From contig CALFPO010000025.1 in assembly GCA_937919165.1 (NCBI GenBank), positions 1-15,657 on the forward strand: a stretch of DNA of 15,657 nucleotides. The letters run 5' to 3'. How positions within the stretch are numbered: position 1 is the first letter of the stretch; each line of letters begins with the position of its first letter. Under the pieces are notes generated by a model, which saw only the letters and a program-made list of their open reading frames with translations, did no database searches and was not told where the DNA came from. The DNA is from an uncultured Bacillota bacterium (lineage in GTDB: Bacteria; Bacillota_I; Bacilli_A; Erysipelotrichales; Erysipelotrichaceae). Shown here one piece after another: positions 15,301 through 15,657 of the stretch. The position numbers and the translations under genes were made by a program.

Positions 15301-15348
15301 CCATAGATTGACTTTATTCATCTTTCCTTTAGTTTTTGTTTTTTTCAT
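12319..15348 (-). CDS. ponA: Class A penicillin-binding protein (PBP1, bifunctional)
   Basis: The 1009-residue membrane enzyme polymerises and cross-links peptidoglycan. A basic N-terminus and one membrane segment (about 16-41) precede the GT51 transglycosylase. Its catalytic Glu97 lies in EDSRFFEHNG and its second Glu161 in RKVQE. The GGSTFTMQLCKN segment has Met where Gln is usual. The transpeptidase has Ser387 in SSIK, SIN at 445-447 and KTGT at 577-580, the three penicillin-binding motifs. About 330 residues follow the catalytic domain (from ~680), rich in beta strands, Ser, Thr and Asp. A segment at about 855-925 (SADYIGSYDKMKTWATNNG) is PASTA-like. AGGAG at 15359-15355 is the ribosome binding site and overlaps the recU stop codon. 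recU next to ponA is a well-known pairing in Bacillota. Confidence 0.93.
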   Translation of the reverse strand: MKKTKTKGKMNKVNLWAIIVSIIAMFALICIVIGVIVLATMLKDKPDLNLSDFDSQESSIIYDQDNNKIADLGLTIRQNVSYDEIPNCVVDAFVAVEDSRFFEHNGFDVPRFTKAFIVDIMAGSFEQGGSTFTMQLCKNTYFVDDEGGINAPKKISRKVQEIALAMELERNKSKKAIFDSYINKLNFGGDSNIRGIQKAAQYYFGKDVQDCGLVEGALLAGVINAPNYYNPFWNLEAAQERVGEVLYLMNYHGYITDTEYELASAVRIEDLLNDPYQKSGSGEGIPYQAYIDAVVEEVYDLTGLDPYTTTMHIYTYMNRGVQEEMDRIQAGNMDGYLEFPDDYFECASICMNVSTGQIIGVLGGRNYADGGALLLNHAIDQYKQPGSSIKPILDYSLAFENLGWATDHVLCDKPMYMDSSKQNLVYNFSGTYVGDVTLKQAVGNSINTTAIQTLQAVIDAKKTEYVVDYAQSIGYDFTLDTFNVQFGIGGSDCVVTCKQQAAALAMLMNYGVYNTPHTIERIEFTNGKSPIAPVYQSTQALSEAAAFMTTELLYSNVQSYGGTYNYVKIPDYPVYAKTGTTDYGTSGKQFGIPSGAIKDGWLIASTSEYSIATWVGYEKAAVGQQSYIDDDYYYGERPSGKITRLILDAVNEYTDETPVKLTRPNGVTSITHIIGTWPYAACIEGMDESLKTTGLIKTESARTVNLSAPSIEKMGDANVDLVESTGVLTIDWPKYPNENALGDRNDVKDISLKSGSEVIVAASGKVLFDKSWIYGPVKYMADITVTSNGSSNKMHVKSDEDSYTTKLSLANGDKVTVDCYYGFDNGSGTSNADTETFVIKNAAKRFTVPSADYIGSYDKMKTWATNNGIAFVEDPTENADSVGTFYVTDGYSSYTYGNEVVEVDGYTYTLVYRTKKEVSHEIKYTLINGNDNVHQNASVTVTPVTNDEILSITTDPESYEGLDIVLGDVASISYKEGFDDLKVASGTITVIITTEYATEKVIIRVNVTE

Positions 15349-15357
15349 TTTTCTCTC

Positions 15358-15657
15358 CTACAGACCAAATGCCTTGTCGACAATTGCAAGGTAATCGCAA
15401 GGTTTCGCATAGCCTTGAGCTATTTCAAAACCTTTTTCCTGAATCCATGAGTAAGGAAGGGACTTCCTTTGTCCGCTCTTATAGAATTCAATGAAATCTT
15501 CCGCTTTAATTAGAAAAGCCTTATCATATGAAACCATTCTCAATATGATGAAGGCAATAGCCCCATGTCTCAATACATCAGACAGATGCTTGATCTGATG
15601 TTCGTGAATCGATGAGAAAGGGAATGAGGTCTTCGATCTGCATTCCTTTGCTTCGAA
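15358..15657 (-). CDS. recU: Holliday junction resolvase RecU, 3' part (5' end outside window)
   Basis: The minus-strand frame is open to the window edge and encodes the last 99 residues of RecU, which cleaves Holliday junctions in recombination and repair. The edge reads FEAKECRSKTSFPFSSI, then HEHQIKHL. These correspond to the conserved catalytic-core FEAKET..TSFP block and the HQ motif of the RecU nuclease fold. RKSLPYSWIQEKG and CDYLAIVDK follow as the usual C-terminal blocks. The TTG at 15573 is not a start, since homology continues upstream of it. The stop codon TAG overlaps the ponA Shine-Dalgarno, with only 9 bases between the genes, so the two are almost certainly co-transcribed and probably translationally coupled. 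Confidence 0.9.
   Translation of the reverse strand, partial: FEAKECRSKTSFPFSSIHEHQIKHLSDVLRHGAIAFIILRMVSYDKAFLIKAEDFIEFYKSGQRKSLPYSWIQEKGFEIAQGYAKPCDYLAIVDKAFGL

Noticed and set aside
15358..15573. Stand-alone 71-residue minus-strand gene starting at TTG 15573
   Set aside because: The open frame and RecU similarity continue upstream to the window edge, so this is the tail of a longer recU gene.

Overview
The window looks like chromosomal, non-mobile DNA from a low-to-moderate GC member of the Bacillota. My best guess is an Erysipelotrichia-like lineage, from overall protein character rather than any marker gene. Supporting signs are a recU-ponA pair, a truB-ribF pair, an Asp23-family gene, a yybP-ykoY manganese riboswitch, sigma-A type promoters and short intrinsic terminators. 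No rRNA, tRNA, CRISPR array, insertion sequence or phage gene was seen. Gene packing is very tight: stop and start codons overlap, and two terminators sit on or next to stop codons.

Layout. (1) 3-4021, plus strand: the 3' part of a large FtsX-type ABC permease, an FAD-dependent dehydrogenase of the COG2509 type, and a SpoU/TrmH-like protein whose third SAM-binding motif is degenerate. (2) 4004-4819, minus strand: a radical SAM protein with SPASM-like C-terminal cysteines, convergent with the previous gene. (3) 4848-8324, plus strand: a strong promoter, a yybP-ykoY Mn2+ riboswitch with an intrinsic terminator, a P-type Ca2+/Mn2+ ATPase and a DUF218 membrane protein, closed by a bidirectional terminator. 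(4) 8311-9072, minus strand: a TtcA-family tRNA thiolase. It is divergent from (5) 9106-12284, plus strand: truB, a RibF-like FAD synthetase lacking a recognisable riboflavin kinase part, an RsmF-like RNA m5C methyltransferase and an Asp23-family gene, then a bidirectional terminator. (6) 12319-15657, minus strand: recU (3' part only) followed by ponA, a class A penicillin-binding protein.

How the genes relate. The third and fourth units are best read as metal homeostasis and tRNA/rRNA modification. The Mn2+ riboswitch probably turns on the ATPase, and by read-through the DUF218 gene, when manganese is high. TtcA, TruB and the RsmF-like enzyme all modify RNA, and truB and ttcA share a 33-bp divergent promoter region. 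RecU and PBP1 are the conserved recombination/cell-wall pair.

The least ordinary signals are regulatory. Four genes have TATAAT placed 6 or 7 bases before their ATG and no Shine-Dalgarno, which predicts leaderless mRNAs. Two divergent promoter pairs are so compact that their elements overlap. A terminator-like hairpin also lies inside the rRNA methyltransferase coding sequence. I see no clearly new multi-gene system here.
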